Source: VGJV01 sp964646415 (GTDB lineage Bacteria; Patescibacteriota; Minisyncoccia; UBA6257; 2-01-FULL-56-20). Taken from it: a stretch of 5,536 bases of DNA. Below are positions 1 through 4,493 of this stretch, one piece after another. How positions within the stretch are numbered: the stretch's first letter is position 1; each line of letters opens with the position of its first letter. Location of the stretch: contig CAZYEL010000034.1 of NCBI GenBank assembly GCA_964646415.1, forward strand, positions 1 to 5,536, given 5' to 3'. The notes beneath the pieces are model-generated. The model had not been told where the DNA came from. It was given only the letters and a program-made list of their open reading frames with translations, and searched no databases. A program made the translations under genes and the position numbers.

Positions 1-114
1 CTCACATTTGCAACGACCGATGAGAGAAAAACCAACACGAAAGTTCCCTTAACCCGCGATCTGAAGGATTACCGTTTTGGGTTCGAGAGTGACTCAAGAA
101 CGTGGAAGACGTGA
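1..114 (+). CDS. C-terminal end of an unidentified protein (partial, runs off window start)
   Basis: Frame 1 is open from the window edge to a TGA at 112-114, giving 37 residues. The peptide is rich in charged and aromatic residues (ending DYRFGFESDSRTWKT), a composition more like a real soluble C-terminus than random translation. Thirty-seven open codons alone is weak evidence, and no family is recognisable. It would be convergent with the minus-strand tRNA gene that ends at 164, leaving a 49-bp gap with no obvious terminator. It could equally be chance readthrough; sequence to the left is needed to decide. Confidence 0.4.
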   Translation, partial: LTFATTDERKTNTKVPLTRDLKDYRFGFESDSRTWKT

Positions 115-200
115 TTGACCGCGGGCATTTCCGGCGACGAAGTTCCACTTGCTTTGAAACTTGAGCCGATGGCCGGATTTGAACCGGCGACCTACTCCTT

Positions 201-412
201 CATTGCTACCTCTTTTTGTCTCCGCACATATTTAAGAGGATTAGACTGTATCTTCTCCCATTGTGGTGGGAGCCCTTGTCAGTCGTTCGGGCTTGTCCTG
301 AGTTGGTCGAAGGACCAGGCTCCGACACTCGCCACGGTCTGAACCCGTGCAGGGCCTTTAACCGTAATTCGGGATTCATCCGGACGTTGCCGTCGGGATG
401 GGCAGGAAATCT
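201..412 (-). ncRNA. Group I self-splicing intron in tRNA-Thr, 212 nt, no endonuclease ORF
   Basis: The 5' exon ends in U (413) and the intron ends in G (201), as group I splicing requires. P1 is GGUAG/CUGCC (415-411 with 405-401), with the splice-site U413 opposite G403 as a U-G wobble. P2 (400-377) is CAUCC/GGAUG plus GACG/CGUC, capped by a GCAA tetraloop. P4 is UUACGG/CCGUGG (367-362 with 337-332). P5 is GCCC/GGGU. P7 is GACUG/CAGUC (284-280 with 248-244), preceded by J8/7 AAGAUA, matching the conserved S element. P8 is CUCCCA/UGGGAG (272-267 with 260-255). P9 is CCUCUU/AAGAGG (239-234 with 214-209). I could place only about 3 bp of P3 by eye. Size and insertion site resemble the small bacterial tRNA introns of subgroup IC3. 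Confidence 0.9.
295..315 (-). repeat. REP-like palindrome inside the intron P6 region
   Basis: This 21-nt imperfect palindrome has 5-bp arms (gtcct/aggac) around a TCGAC-containing core. It lies between P4 and P7, where the peripheral P6 helix should be. Its core (TCGACCAACTC on the minus strand) resembles the core of the intergenic palindrome at 2819-2841 (TCGACAAGCTC) and the widely dispersed TTCGACAAGCTCAGG-type repeats of bacterial genomes. It looks like a genome-wide repeat tolerated as an extension of a peripheral intron helix. Confidence 0.6.
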
Positions 413-494
413 ACCATGGAGTTGCTCTACCAGCTGAGCTACATCGGCGTATTACTTTGGTAACATGCTGTCAATCGCACGCTTAAGCTTACTA

Positions 495-668
495 TCACTC
501 ACATGTACAGTCAAAACCCCATATTTCGATTTCTCCCGTTGTAATTCTTCCGCCGGGAAAATCGAGCCCCGGCACCGGGTCGAAAATCACCAGCATCTCT
601 TCTCCCCGCCGGATAAACGCTTTCTGCCCGACAGAGAATAATGTATCACCTGTTCGTTTTTCGCCCAT
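495..668 (-). pseudogene. Truncated Nudix hydrolase (N-terminal part only)
   Basis: From ATG 668 this frame gives 57 residues that read like the start of a Nudix domain: a first strand (SVGQKAFIRRGEEMLVI), then LDFPGGRITTGE, which supplies the G-x5-E opening of the Nudix box. The rest of the box (x7-REUxEExGU), which carries the metal-binding glutamates, is absent and the frame stops after 11 unrelated residues. A normal Nudix protein is about 130-160 residues. The start overlaps the 3' end of the MazG-like gene by 23 bp, as in a translationally coupled pair, so the two may once have formed a nucleotide-sanitising operon. A different frame (455-586) stays open past the break. Truncation by deletion or recombination near the tRNA is the simplest reading; it is probably inactive. 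Confidence 0.65.
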
Positions 669-1017
669 GAGGAAGCATAAGAATCTTCTTTTCAAATCCG
701 CCGCGCTCCTTTCTCTTTTTCTTCTGGATTGCCACAATACCCTTTTTCTTCTTCTTCTTCGCGCGGAGGATGGCATCAATGACTTCGAATACGTCGGCTA
801 ATTCTTCCTCAAGATTACCGTGCACGCTGGACTTCCGGAGCTCCATCGACTCTTCGATAAGTTTCTTCGCGAGATATTCAAAAAACTCTTCGTCGTCGTG
901 AATAACCCGAAAACGGGCGCTTGCTCCGCCCTGCCCTTTAACAATTTCCGGAATCCGGTCGCGCACGAGCTTGGGATACTCGCGCTCAAAGTTATAGTTT
1001 GTATGTTTGAAACTCAT
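646..1017 (-). CDS. MazG-like nucleoside triphosphate pyrophosphohydrolase
   Basis: A 123-residue all-alpha NTP pyrophosphohydrolase of the MazG/phosphoribosyl-ATP pyrophosphohydrolase-like superfamily. These enzymes hydrolyse (often non-canonical) NTPs to NMP and pyrophosphate in the cytoplasm. The family opening YPKLVRDRIPEIV is at residues 14-26. The metal-binding set is visible as EExxE (E55, E56, E59) and ExxD (E72, D75 in EELADVFEVI). The conserved ending RGGFEKKILM is present, so the protein is full length. A lysine run at about residues 87-92 is encoded by AAG repeats. The ATG is 1 nt after the mature 3' end of tRNA-Thr(UGU), leaving no room for a ribosome-binding site. Tail processing of the tRNA would leave a virtually leaderless mRNA. 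The truncated Nudix gene overlaps its 3' end. Confidence 0.87.
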   Translation of the reverse strand: MSFKHTNYNFEREYPKLVRDRIPEIVKGQGGASARFRVIHDDEEFFEYLAKKLIEESMELRKSSVHGNLEEELADVFEVIDAILRAKKKKKKGIVAIQKKKRKERGGFEKKILMLPHGRKTNR

Positions 1018-1018
1018 G

Positions 1019-1090
1019 AGCCGAAGGTGGGATTCGAACCCACGGCCTACGGTTTACAAAACCGTTGCTCTACCGCTGAGCTACTTCGGC
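1019..1090 (-). tRNA. tRNA-Thr(UGU)
   Basis: An intact 72-nt cloverleaf on the minus strand: acceptor GCCGAAG/CTTCGGC, D arm GCTC-AGCGGTAGA-GC, anticodon stem ACGGT/ACCGT with loop TTTGTAA (anticodon UGU), and T arm GTGGG-TTCGAAT-CCCAC. The discriminator is U and no CCA is encoded. There is no intron, unlike the GGU isoacceptor at 164-448. It is the first gene of a possible tRNA-mRNA-tRNA transcript running to 164. No promoter could be assigned confidently upstream. Confidence 0.96.
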
Positions 1091-1161
1091 ACTCACCATT
1101 GAGTCCCGACGCTTCGGTCGGGACCCCGACCGCACAGCGCGCGTTGGGGCTACTTCGGCAC
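1080..1161. repeat. 13-bp direct repeat of the tRNA 5' end flanking a hairpin spacer
   Basis: gctacttcggcac occurs at 1080-1092, covering the 5' end of tRNA-Thr(UGU) plus 2 nt, and again perfectly at 1149-1161. The 56 bp between copies include the hairpin at 1103-1124. This is the pattern left by insertion of a small element with target duplication, or by partial tandem duplication of the tRNA end. Confidence 0.7.
1103..1124. repeat. Perfect 8-bp hairpin (REP-like)
   Basis: gtcccgac and gtcgggac form a perfect 8-bp inverted repeat around a 6-nt loop (gcttcg). There is no T-run on either side, so it is not an obvious terminator. It resembles short palindromic repeats dispersed between genes. 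Confidence 0.65.
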
Positions 1162-1197
1162 CTTGCATCCCCCACTTTACCAAAACTCCCCCAAAAC

Positions 1198-1221
1198 AAA
1201 AAGCCCCGCAGGAAGCGGGAC
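1198..1221 (-). terminator. Rho-independent terminator of the cytochrome b5-DoxX-DUF4383 operon
   Basis: On the minus strand a 7-bp stem (GUCCCGC/GCGGGGC, one U-G pair, loop UUCCU) is followed directly by U5-G-U4. It begins 22 nt past the stop codon of the last operon gene (1244), as expected for an intrinsic terminator. Confidence 0.85.
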
Positions 1222-1243
1222 TTTTACGCGACGATTGTATGCA

Positions 1244-1615
1244 CTACGCCATCTCCCTGCCGCGCGTGGCGATGAGCGCCCAAATACCAATAACCAGATG
1301 CACAATGGTATCGGCGGGGTTCTCCAAGCTCACGCCGAGAAAGTTTCCGTTGAAGATACTATAGAGCCCCACCAGCACCAAAATAGTGCCGAGAATTGTT
1401 GCGAGGGATTTCTGCGGCTCCGCGTCAAACGCATACGCACCGATGAGCGCGGCAATCCCCAGAATAAGGTGCCCCCAGCTTTCACCGTTGTCAGACCACC
1501 ATGTGACGCCGAATATGCTCGCGCCCGGCGTCGGCCCCAACACGCGCGCGAATCCCAGAACGCCGAGCACGACGAGCACCGCGCCGCCAACCCGAAGAAA
1601 TTGCTTTGAATTCAT
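1244..1615 (-). CDS. DUF4383-like four-helix membrane protein
   Basis: A 123-residue hydrophobic protein with four predicted membrane segments at about residues 7-26, 45-62, 70-88 and 102-116. Two internally similar short motifs, ESWGHLILG (45-53) and ADTIVHLVIG (101-110), place a histidine near the start of helices 2 and 4. This matches the layout of small DUF4383-type membrane proteins, whose function is unknown. Its ATG lies 2 nt after the stop of the DoxX-like gene, so the two are almost certainly co-transcribed. The terminator at 1198-1221 closes the operon. The family assignment rests on pattern only. Confidence 0.8.
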   Translation of the reverse strand: MNSKQFLRVGGAVLVVLGVLGFARVLGPTPGASIFGVTWWSDNGESWGHLILGIAALIGAYAFDAEPQKSLATILGTILVLVGLYSIFNGNFLGVSLENPADTIVHLVIGIWALIATRGREMA

Positions 1616-1617
1616 TG

Positions 1618-2079
1618 CTACGGTGTTGCTTCATTTCCCTCGACCTTTCCTCCCATTGATTCATTTCCTTGGTTTTTTCGCAAGCAGCAAAGCCAATCAT
1701 CGCCATGCAAAACGATCGCAAGCGTTGCCATACTCAAACCGAAGTCGCGGACGCCAATCGCCGTCGCCCCAAGATGGGACACTATCACGAGAAGATGGAG
1801 GAATAAAAGCCCCGCAACGATGCGCACATATATTCCCACCGCGAGGAGCGTCCCCGCAACAAGTTCAAACCATCCATTAAACTGCACAATCGTACCCGCA
1901 CTCATTCCCGAGAGTCCCGTCGCCCACCCGGGCACCAATCCCGTCCACGCGTTCGAGTTCACGATTTGCGAAACACCGAACCAAATATAAACGGCGACGA
2001 GACCGAGCCGCAGCACCACCGGAGCGTATCGAGAAGCTTTCTGTGAGTTCATAGTGTTGAGTGCATCGCCATGTTCCAT
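1618..2079 (-). CDS. DoxX-family membrane protein
   Basis: A 153-residue integral membrane protein with four hydrophobic segments (about residues 20-40, 65-84, 86-103, 113-128) and the DoxX-like RDFGLSMATLAIVL stretch (111-124) leading into the last helix. DoxX relatives are linked to quinone or thiol redox chemistry in the membrane, but most are uncharacterised. The start at 2079 has an AAGGA 5 nt upstream; an alternative ATG at 2052 (MNSQKASR) would remove a nine-residue polar N-terminus. The C-terminal 20 residues are polar and poorly family-like. It lies 19 nt after the cytochrome b5-like gene and 2 nt before the DUF4383-like gene. Confidence 0.83.
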   Translation of the reverse strand: MEHGDALNTMNSQKASRYAPVVLRLGLVAVYIWFGVSQIVNSNAWTGLVPGWATGLSGMSAGTIVQFNGWFELVAGTLLAVGIYVRIVAGLLFLHLLVIVSHLGATAIGVRDFGLSMATLAIVLHGDDWLCCLRKNQGNESMGGKVEGNEATP

Positions 2080-2098
2080 GTTCCTTGTCGCTTGTTAC

Positions 2099-2506
2099 TT
2101 ATTTTACAAGTACTCCAATTTTAAACGTCGCGAGAATATCCGCCTGCTTCTTCGCGCCGTCATGCTGCTCATTGAACGCCGCCGAGCCGTCCTTACCGCA
2201 GATGCCCAAAATTTTATCGGAGCCTCCGGGATGCTGGGCAATCCACGCAGTGAGGTCATACACTCCCCCGTTCACCACGCTCCAGCAACTCACCGCATCT
2301 TTATGCGCCGCCACATGCGCAAGCATATACTGCTTCGTTGCGGATTGAGGCTGCGCCGACAGCGCCGTCGAAGACGCGGCTGCAGGAGTTTGAGCGGCAT
2401 TCCTCCCGCCTGCGGGCGCCCTCCGCGGCTGCATGTACGCCACGCTCGCGGCGATGAGCACCACCGCAATTCCCGCAATAATCCCGATTATTTTGCTCTT
2501 ATGCAT
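2099..2506 (-). CDS. Membrane-anchored cytochrome b5-like haem-binding protein
   Basis: A 135-residue protein with an N-terminal membrane anchor (about residues 5-24), an Ala/Pro/Ser-rich linker (26-57), and a cytochrome b5-like domain from about residue 60. The diagnostic core is present: SCWSVVNGGVYDLTAWIAQHPGG (73-95) with first axial ligand H92, and FNEQH with second ligand H115. C74 and C103 could form a disulphide, which fits an extracytoplasmic domain. It probably carries electrons at the outer face of the membrane with the DoxX-like protein. It heads the operon; the promoter at 2515-2544 would give a leader of only a few nucleotides. Many CPR bacteria are thought not to make haem, so cofactor scavenging is possible but is inference. 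Confidence 0.88.
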   Translation of the reverse strand: MHKSKIIGIIAGIAVVLIAASVAYMQPRRAPAGGRNAAQTPAAASSTALSAQPQSATKQYMLAHVAAHKDAVSCWSVVNGGVYDLTAWIAQHPGGSDKILGICGKDGSAAFNEQHDGAKKQADILATFKIGVLVK

Positions 2507-2514
2507 CGCCTAAT

Positions 2515-2544
2515 ATTATCACAACTGCAGTGTTTTCTAGACAA
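2515..2544 (-). promoter_or_regulatory. Sigma70-like promoter of the cytochrome b5 operon
   Basis: Minus strand: -35 TTGTCT (2544-2539), 18-bp spacer, -10 GATAAT (2520-2515). The ATG at 2506 is only 8 nt past the -10, so transcripts would start within a few bases of the start codon (leaderless or nearly so). The -35 lies inside the first copy of the dispersed repeat at 2537-2584. Confidence 0.6.
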
Positions 2545-2584
2545 AGTTCGAAATTATTTTGAGCTAAATCCAAATGATTTCATT
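2537..2584 (+). repeat. Dispersed repeat unit, copy A
   Basis: The plus-strand reading LDKVRNYFELNPNDF matches copies B (2739-2804) and C (3319-3381). Unlike those, it lacks the upstream TGGCGG block and has no stop at the equivalent place. It overlaps the -35 region of the cytochrome b5 operon promoter. Confidence 0.6.
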
Positions 2585-2658
2585 ACTAAAAATGGACCCC
2601 CGGTACAGAAATTGTTTTTGGATTTCAAAAATCCCTTCAAAATCCTTGCCGAAGCCGA

Positions 2659-2677
2659 GCCCCGCCTTTGGCGGGGC
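2659..2677. repeat. 8-bp GC hairpin with 3-nt loop
   Basis: gccccgcc and ggcggggc pair perfectly around ttt. It sits in the context gccgag-hairpin-gaggcaac; the same flanks surround a different hairpin at 3270-3282, so the flanks are conserved while the stem sequence differs. Confidence 0.7.
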
Positions 2678-2738
2678 GAGGCAACAATCGCCCAAAATCC
2701 TAATTCTGAAAATTGGCGGAAATTTGAATTCCGAATTT

Positions 2739-2804
2739 TGGCGGTGTGTATTGGACGAAGTTCGAATGTATTTCGGACAAAATCCGCAGGATTTTGACGA
2801 ATGA
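2739..2804 (+). repeat. Dispersed repeat unit, copy B
   Basis: Begins tggcgg, then 12 nt downstream of that motif's start reads LDEVRMYFGQNPQDFDE and a TGA (2802-2804). Spacing from tggcgg to the peptide-like part is identical in copy C. A GC-rich palindrome (2819-2841) follows shortly after. Confidence 0.65.
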
Positions 2805-2818
2805 CACTTGCGCCTCGG

Positions 2819-2841
2819 CCGCGCTCGACAAGCTCGCGCGG
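2819..2841. repeat. REP-like palindrome
   Basis: ccgcgc and gcgcgg pair around a core containing TCGACAAGCTC, the same core type as the palindrome in the tRNA intron (295-315). It lies 14 nt after the stop of repeat copy B. Confidence 0.6.
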
Positions 2842-2842
2842 G

Positions 2843-2941
2843 GCAAAACCCAAAAATTTCCTATCATTTTTATTTGCGGCTCCCCCCACACCCCCCGCCG
2901 CGAAGCGGAACATTTGAAAGGAAGGAAATTTTTGGTTTTGC
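2843..2941. repeat. Long-stem inverted repeat (19-20 bp arms, 60-nt interior)
   Basis: The arm at 2843-2862 (gcaaaacccaaaaatttcct) is the reverse complement of 2923-2941, except for one extra C. Transcribed from either strand it would fold into a stable stem of 19 pairs. No T-run follows and no ORF is supported, so it may be a miniature mobile element or a structured RNA. Confidence 0.65.
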
Positions 2942-3269
2942 TGCCGCCGCTTCACTCCTCCAAAAAGGCTATAAGTGTAGTTTAGCATTTTTGCCAGTTT
3001 TACGCCCGCCTTTTCTCCGTCGTTTGCGTCGGCCCGAGGCGCTCCCGTCTCCGCGTTCTGCGGTAGTTCAGTAGTCCGCTCACACTGCGCAAACACCTCA
3101 CACTGGCCACTCACATTCGTTCGTGATGCCTGCTCGGTGTTGCTCGTGTTCGCTCTATGGCTTCGGTGGCGTTCGTGGTATCTCTTGTGCTTGCCCCACC
3201 CACCCCCGACCGGACGGTTTCGTTCCCCCTCAAAAATGCTTGGATTCTGGCGGGGAAATACCATGCCGA

Positions 3270-3282
3270 GGCGCGAAGCGCC
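3270..3282. repeat. 5-bp GC hairpin in conserved flanks
   Basis: ggcgc-gaa-gcgcc, lying between gccga and gaggcaac, mirrors the arrangement at 2659-2677 and precedes repeat copy C by about 35 bp. Confidence 0.5.
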
Positions 3283-3318
3283 GAGGCAACCTCTTTCAAT
3301 TTCGCTGAATGTAAAACT

Positions 3319-3381
3319 TGGCGGTATTCATTGTACAAAATTCGAACCTTTTTTGAAACCAATCCTGACGAGGAAATCTGA
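3319..3381 (+). repeat. Dispersed repeat unit, copy C
   Basis: tggcgg, then LYKIRTFFETNPDEEI and a TGA (3379-3381), in the same spacing as copy B. Some differences between copies are conservative in this frame (V/I, Y/F) and the L, R, F, N and P positions are shared. The unit abuts the hairpin at 3382. Confidence 0.65.
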
Positions 3382-3426
3382 CCGCACCCCGCCTCATTTT
3401 TCTGGGGGAATGGTGGCGGGGTGCGG
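3382..3426. repeat. 12-bp perfect hairpin next to the cassette
   Basis: ccgcaccccgcc (3382-3393) pairs perfectly with ggcggggtgcgg (3415-3426). The 21-nt interior adds CATT/AATG pairs. It starts on the base after the stop of repeat copy C. Confidence 0.8.
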
Positions 3427-3437
3427 AATTCGGACTC

Positions 3438-3478
3438 GCCCGCGCGGAGGAGGGGTCTGGGGAGGAATCCGCGCGGGC
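3438..3478. repeat. 11-bp hairpin overlapping the left inverted repeat
   Basis: gcccgcgcgga (3438-3448) pairs with tccgcgcgggc (3468-3478) across a 19-nt purine-rich loop. Its right arm lies inside the 49-bp inverted repeat, and a T-run (3489-3494) follows on the plus strand. It could act as a terminator for rightward transcription into the cassette. Confidence 0.75.
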
Positions 3479-3511
3479 TTCGGCTTTCTTTTTTGAAAAA
3501 ATTGGCGGCTA
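3463..3511. repeat. Left 49-bp terminal inverted repeat of the cassette
   Basis: This segment is the exact reverse complement of 5488-5536. From outside inward it carries the hairpin arm TCCGCGCGGGC, cttcggctttc, a TTTTTTGAAAAAA dyad and TTGGCGGCTA. Identity stops at 3512 on the inner side. The outer limit of the match is unknown because the right copy runs off the window. The stop codon of the Nudix gene is 4 nt inside. Confidence 0.95.
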
Positions 3512-3514
3512 ATC

Positions 3515-3988
3515 TTAAAGCTGATAAAGTCCGTGTTTTTTAAGAAAATCGATTCCAAGCTCCTTAAAAAACACTCCATTTCTCATACACTCCATAGCAT
3601 CCCGAACATGGGGTGTCATATTTTCCGGTAACTCATCTAAACTGACCCATTTCAAATCATCGCATTTATTCGGTTCCATATTTTTTATTTCGCCGCCCCA
3701 TGTTCGGGTGCGAAAGAAGAAGTCAACCCGATTATCAGTATTATCGTGCTTTGGACGATATGACACATGCACCAATTCAAGGTCTGTTGCCAACACATCA
3801 ATCCCGACTTCTTCTTTCGCTTCGCGAACCATTGCCTCGGTAGGTAATTCACCTTCGTCTACATGTCCGGCTGGGACTTGGTAGTTTCCGTCTTGGTAGC
3901 CAGTATTACATCGCCGAGCAATAAGAAATTTTCCGTCTTTCTCTAGAAAAATATAAACTGCGGGGATTGCTTTGTTTCTAGTAGCCAT
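3515..3988 (-). CDS. Nudix hydrolase (MutT-like)
   Basis: A 157-residue complete Nudix protein. These enzymes cleave nucleoside diphosphates linked to another moiety, often oxidised or excess (d)NTPs, in the cytoplasm. The full box G-x5-E-x7-R-E-U-x-E-E-x-G-U is at residues 41-63: G41, E47, R55, E56, E59, E60, G62, with the glutamates coordinating Mg2+. The strand before it (AIPAVYIFLEKDGKFLIARR) and the VPAGHVDEGE turn are typical of the MutT/8-oxo-dGTPase-like branch, but substrate cannot be read from sequence. It is the last gene of the cassette operon, starting 3 nt after the stop of the six-cysteine protein and stopping 3 nt from the left inverted repeat. No Shine-Dalgarno site is visible. 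Confidence 0.95.
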   Translation of the reverse strand: MATRNKAIPAVYIFLEKDGKFLIARRCNTGYQDGNYQVPAGHVDEGELPTEAMVREAKEEVGIDVLATDLELVHVSYRPKHDNTDNRVDFFFRTRTWGGEIKNMEPNKCDDLKWVSLDELPENMTPHVRDAMECMRNGVFFKELGIDFLKKHGLYQL

Positions 3989-3991
3989 AAA

Positions 3992-4492
3992 TTATTTTGT
4001 GAACTCACATTTTCCCGTAGACACTATCGCTCCTGTTCCAAGTGTGGCTATGTCAACAAACTCGCCCTTGTTGCCCAAAACATCTCCAGTTGCAACCTTA
4101 AACAACATCGCCTGACCTTGCGAGGGGACAAATTGGGTAAATTCTCCTGACTGATTTACCTCCACTGGATAAGGGTCGCAACCCTTAGCGTCGCACCTAA
4201 AATATGTTCCGCTTTCCGTTCCGTAATCTACGAAGAAATATGTTGCTGGCTCTGCTGGCGTACAACTTCCACCGCCACAGTCAAACCGACTTGTTGGAAA
4301 ACAGGAAAGCTCCGCAATATCTGCCATTGCAGAATGTTGTGAGGATTCCTCATAAGCCGACTTTAATTCTTGACTCGGCGGAATTGCGTTTGTGGCGGAG
4401 CTGTCCTGTTTAGGTGTATTTTGCGATGCAAAATAGATCGCCATTCCAAGCGCAATTACGAGTACAACTATTGTGATATTTTTCTTGTCCAT
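3992..4492 (-). CDS. Membrane-anchored or secreted six-cysteine protein, function unknown
   Basis: A 166-residue protein from ATG 4492. This start is preferred over an in-frame ATG at 4528 because it sits 1 nt after the stop of the upstream gene, has AAAGGA about 10 nt upstream, and puts MDKKN directly before the hydrophobic anchor (residues 6-23). There is no lipobox. After a polar linker (24-55) comes a compact domain with six cysteines (64, 72, 77, 100, 105, 162), an even number suited to disulphides outside the cytoplasm. The segments FDCGGGSC and YFRCDAKGCDPY could also suggest metal binding. I do not recognise a characterised family. Tight coupling to the two-TM protein suggests that the two work together at the envelope. 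Confidence 0.85.
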   Translation of the reverse strand: MDKKNITIVVLVIALGMAIYFASQNTPKQDSSATNAIPPSQELKSAYEESSQHSAMADIAELSCFPTSRFDCGGGSCTPAEPATYFFVDYGTESGTYFRCDAKGCDPYPVEVNQSGEFTQFVPSQGQAMLFKVATGDVLGNKGEFVDIATLGTGAIVSTGKCEFTK

Positions 4493-4493
4493 A

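Larger units (their letters stand above)
164..448 (-). tRNA. tRNA-Thr(GGU) interrupted by a group I intron
   Basis: Read on the minus strand, the exons are 448-413 and 200-164. Together they form a complete cloverleaf: acceptor stem GCCGATG/CATCGGC, D arm with AGCTGGTAGA loop, anticodon stem ACTCC/GGAGT, and T arm GCCGG-TTCAAAT-CCGGC. The spliced anticodon loop is ATGGTAA, with U33 followed by GGU, so it decodes ACC/ACU threonine codons. The discriminator is U and no CCA is encoded, so CCA must be added after transcription. The intron lies exactly between U36 and A37. A second tRNA-Thr (UGU anticodon, 1019-1090) on the same strand has no intron and a very similar acceptor stem and discriminator. 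Confidence 0.93.
2507..3462. other. Gene-free repeat tract
   Basis: About 950 bp separate the cytochrome b5 operon from the inverted-repeat cassette. Open frames exist on both strands, the longest being 236 codons on the minus strand at 2554-3264. None shows a recognisable domain, and they cross hairpins and repeats listed separately. The tract contains three copies of a short repeat unit (2537, 2739, 3319), several GC-rich hairpins, a recurring TTGGCGG motif (about 2709, 2739, 3319, 3503), and a T/G-rich stretch on the plus strand at about 3110-3200. It looks like decayed or repeat-derived intergenic DNA. Confidence 0.6.

Noticed and set aside
115..437. Plus-strand frames antisense to the tRNA intron, as a possible homing endonuclease
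   Set aside because: The frames are under 80 codons with no LAGLIDADG, GIY-YIG or HNH motif, and the intron is too short to encode an endonuclease in addition to its core.
749..760. cttcttcttctt tract as a phase-variation microsatellite in the MazG-like gene
   Set aside because: The unit is a trinucleotide, so slippage would change the number of lysines and not the frame. It is only four units long.
820..1275. Plus-strand 151-codon open frame across tRNA-Thr(UGU)
   Set aside because: It reads antisense through the MazG-like gene and a complete tRNA; the Lys/Phe/Gly stretch near the tRNA is the usual artefact of translating tRNA antisense.
2054..2797. A 247-codon plus-strand open frame overlapping the cytochrome b5 gene
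   Set aside because: Arginine/cysteine-rich translation antisense to a gene with clear haem-binding motifs; a shadow frame extended into the repeat tract.
2554..3264. A 236-codon minus-strand open frame in the gene-free tract
   Set aside because: No recognisable domain, patchy composition, and it runs through the 19-bp stem repeat and several hairpins. The repeat copies it crosses look more protein-like on the opposite strand. Most likely spurious.
2507..3511. The recurring hairpins as a CRISPR array
   Set aside because: The repeats differ in sequence and spacing, there are no uniform spacers, and no cas genes are present.
3437..3511. Hairpin at 3438-3478 as the terminator of the leftward cassette operon
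   Set aside because: The T-run follows the stem on the plus strand only. On the minus strand no U-tract follows the stem, so it does not fit as an intrinsic terminator for the leftward genes.
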